Part shown: piece after piece, positions 63,603-64,000 of the stretch
Layout of the letters: the number at the start of each line of letters is the position of its first letter
How positions within the stretch are numbered: position 1 is the stretch's first letter
NCBI RefSeq assembly: GCF_900167525.1
Contig: NZ_FUZQ01000003.1
Location: 310,001-374,000 of the forward strand
Reading direction: 5' to 3'
Length of the DNA stretch: 64,000 nt
From: Krasilnikoviella flava
GTDB lineage: Bacteria; Actinomycetota; Actinomycetes; Actinomycetales; Cellulomonadaceae
Translations under genes and position numbers: made by a program
The notes under the pieces: model-generated
The model's database searches: none
Seen by the model: the letters and a program-made list of their open reading frames with translations, nothing else
What the model was told of the DNA's origin: nothing

Positions 63603-64000
63603 GAGTTGTCCCTCCCCGTGACGCGGGCGTTGATGACGGCGAAGACCGCGATGATCGCGAAGAGGACGAACGAGATCGCCGACGCGTAGCCCATCTCGAG
63701 GTTCCCGAAGCCCTGCGTGTAGATGTAGTAGACGAGCGTGATCGTGGAGTTGCCCGGGCCGCCCTTGGTGAGCACGTAGGCCTGGTCGAACACCTGGAAG
63801 GCGCCGATGACCAGCAGCGTCGAGACGAGGAACGTGGTACGCGACAGGCTCGGCATGACGATGTAGCGCAGCTGCTGCCACCAGCCGGCGCCGTCGATGC
63901 GCGCGGCCTCGTAGAGCTGCGACGGAATCCCCTGCAGGCCGCCGAGATAGATCATCATGTTGGTGCCGAAGCCCGCCCAGACGCTCATGATGACGATGGC
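63599..64000 (-). CDS. CUT1 sugar ABC transporter permease (MalF type), partial
   Basis: The last 133 or so residues; the gene continues beyond the right window edge. The EAA loop YEAARIDGAGWWQQLRYIVMP and two following helices identify it as the MalF/UgpA-like partner of the downstream permease. Overlaps that gene by 4 bases. It is probably preceded by the operon promoter outside the window. Confidence 0.9.
   Translation of the reverse strand, partial: AIVIMSVWAGFGTNMMIYLGGLQGIPSQLYEAARIDGAGWWQQLRYIVMPSLSRTTFLVSTLLVIGAFQVFDQAYVLTKGGPGNSTITLVYYIYTQGFGNLEMGYASAISFVLFAIIAVFAVINARVTGRDNS

Overview
The window is high-GC DNA with dense, often overlapping genes, many GTG or TTG starts and actinobacterial gene families (DUF5979 surface protein, LacI and GntR sugar regulators, fused Opp-type permease/ATPase, UBP-type zinc finger). 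It looks like chromosome of a plant-polymer-degrading actinobacterium. A Cellulomonadaceae/Promicromonosporaceae-type host is my inference. I saw no rRNA, tRNA, CRISPR array, insertion sequence, phage gene or origin.

Layout. 1-4.5 kb: the end of a probable glycosidase, a convergent secreted pectate lyase with fibronectin III domains, and a LacI regulator. 4.6-6.6 kb: small beta-helix, AI-2E-type and GlsB-type proteins. 6.7-15.5 kb: one 8.8-kb gene for a sortase-anchored protein with ten DUF5979 repeats. 15.7-24.3 kb: lipoprotein, SulP transporter, alkyl sulfatase 1, a DUF202/Pr6Pr membrane operon, PEP-mutase-like, SnoaL-like, glutamine-amidotransferase-like and LD-carboxypeptidase genes. 24.4-28.8 kb: NarL-type two-component system beside an FtsX/MacB-like ABC exporter. 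29-33.4 kb: CDF transporter, arginine deiminase, arginine/ornithine antiporter, and a decayed LacI gene. 33.5-41.7 kb: alkyl sulfatase 2, a P-type ATPase, then a compact group made of a pseudo-receiver/flavoprotein fusion without the CxxC, a histidine-less Hpt-like protein, a normal OmpR-type regulator and a UBP-type zinc finger. 41.7-44.4 kb: GrpB-like, CotH-like lipoprotein and a small DUF1330-like protein.

44.4-59 kb is a probable rhamnoside (rhamnogalacturonan-type) utilisation region on the minus strand: solute-binding lipoprotein, permease, permease/ATPase fusion, ATPase, GH106-like enzyme, LacI regulator and a fucose/arabinose-isomerase-like protein. A GH78 alpha-L-rhamnosidase lies upstream as its own unit. 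Both promoters carry a very similar LacI-type operator. 59-64 kb holds a GntR/LacI-chimera regulator and a translationally coupled CUT1 sugar transporter plus a GH76 enzyme without a signal peptide, suggesting import and then cytoplasmic cleavage of alpha-mannosides. The last permease runs off the window.

The candidate for an undescribed system is the 38.2-41.7 kb group, where three neighbouring proteins keep signalling or redox folds but appear to have lost the active residues.
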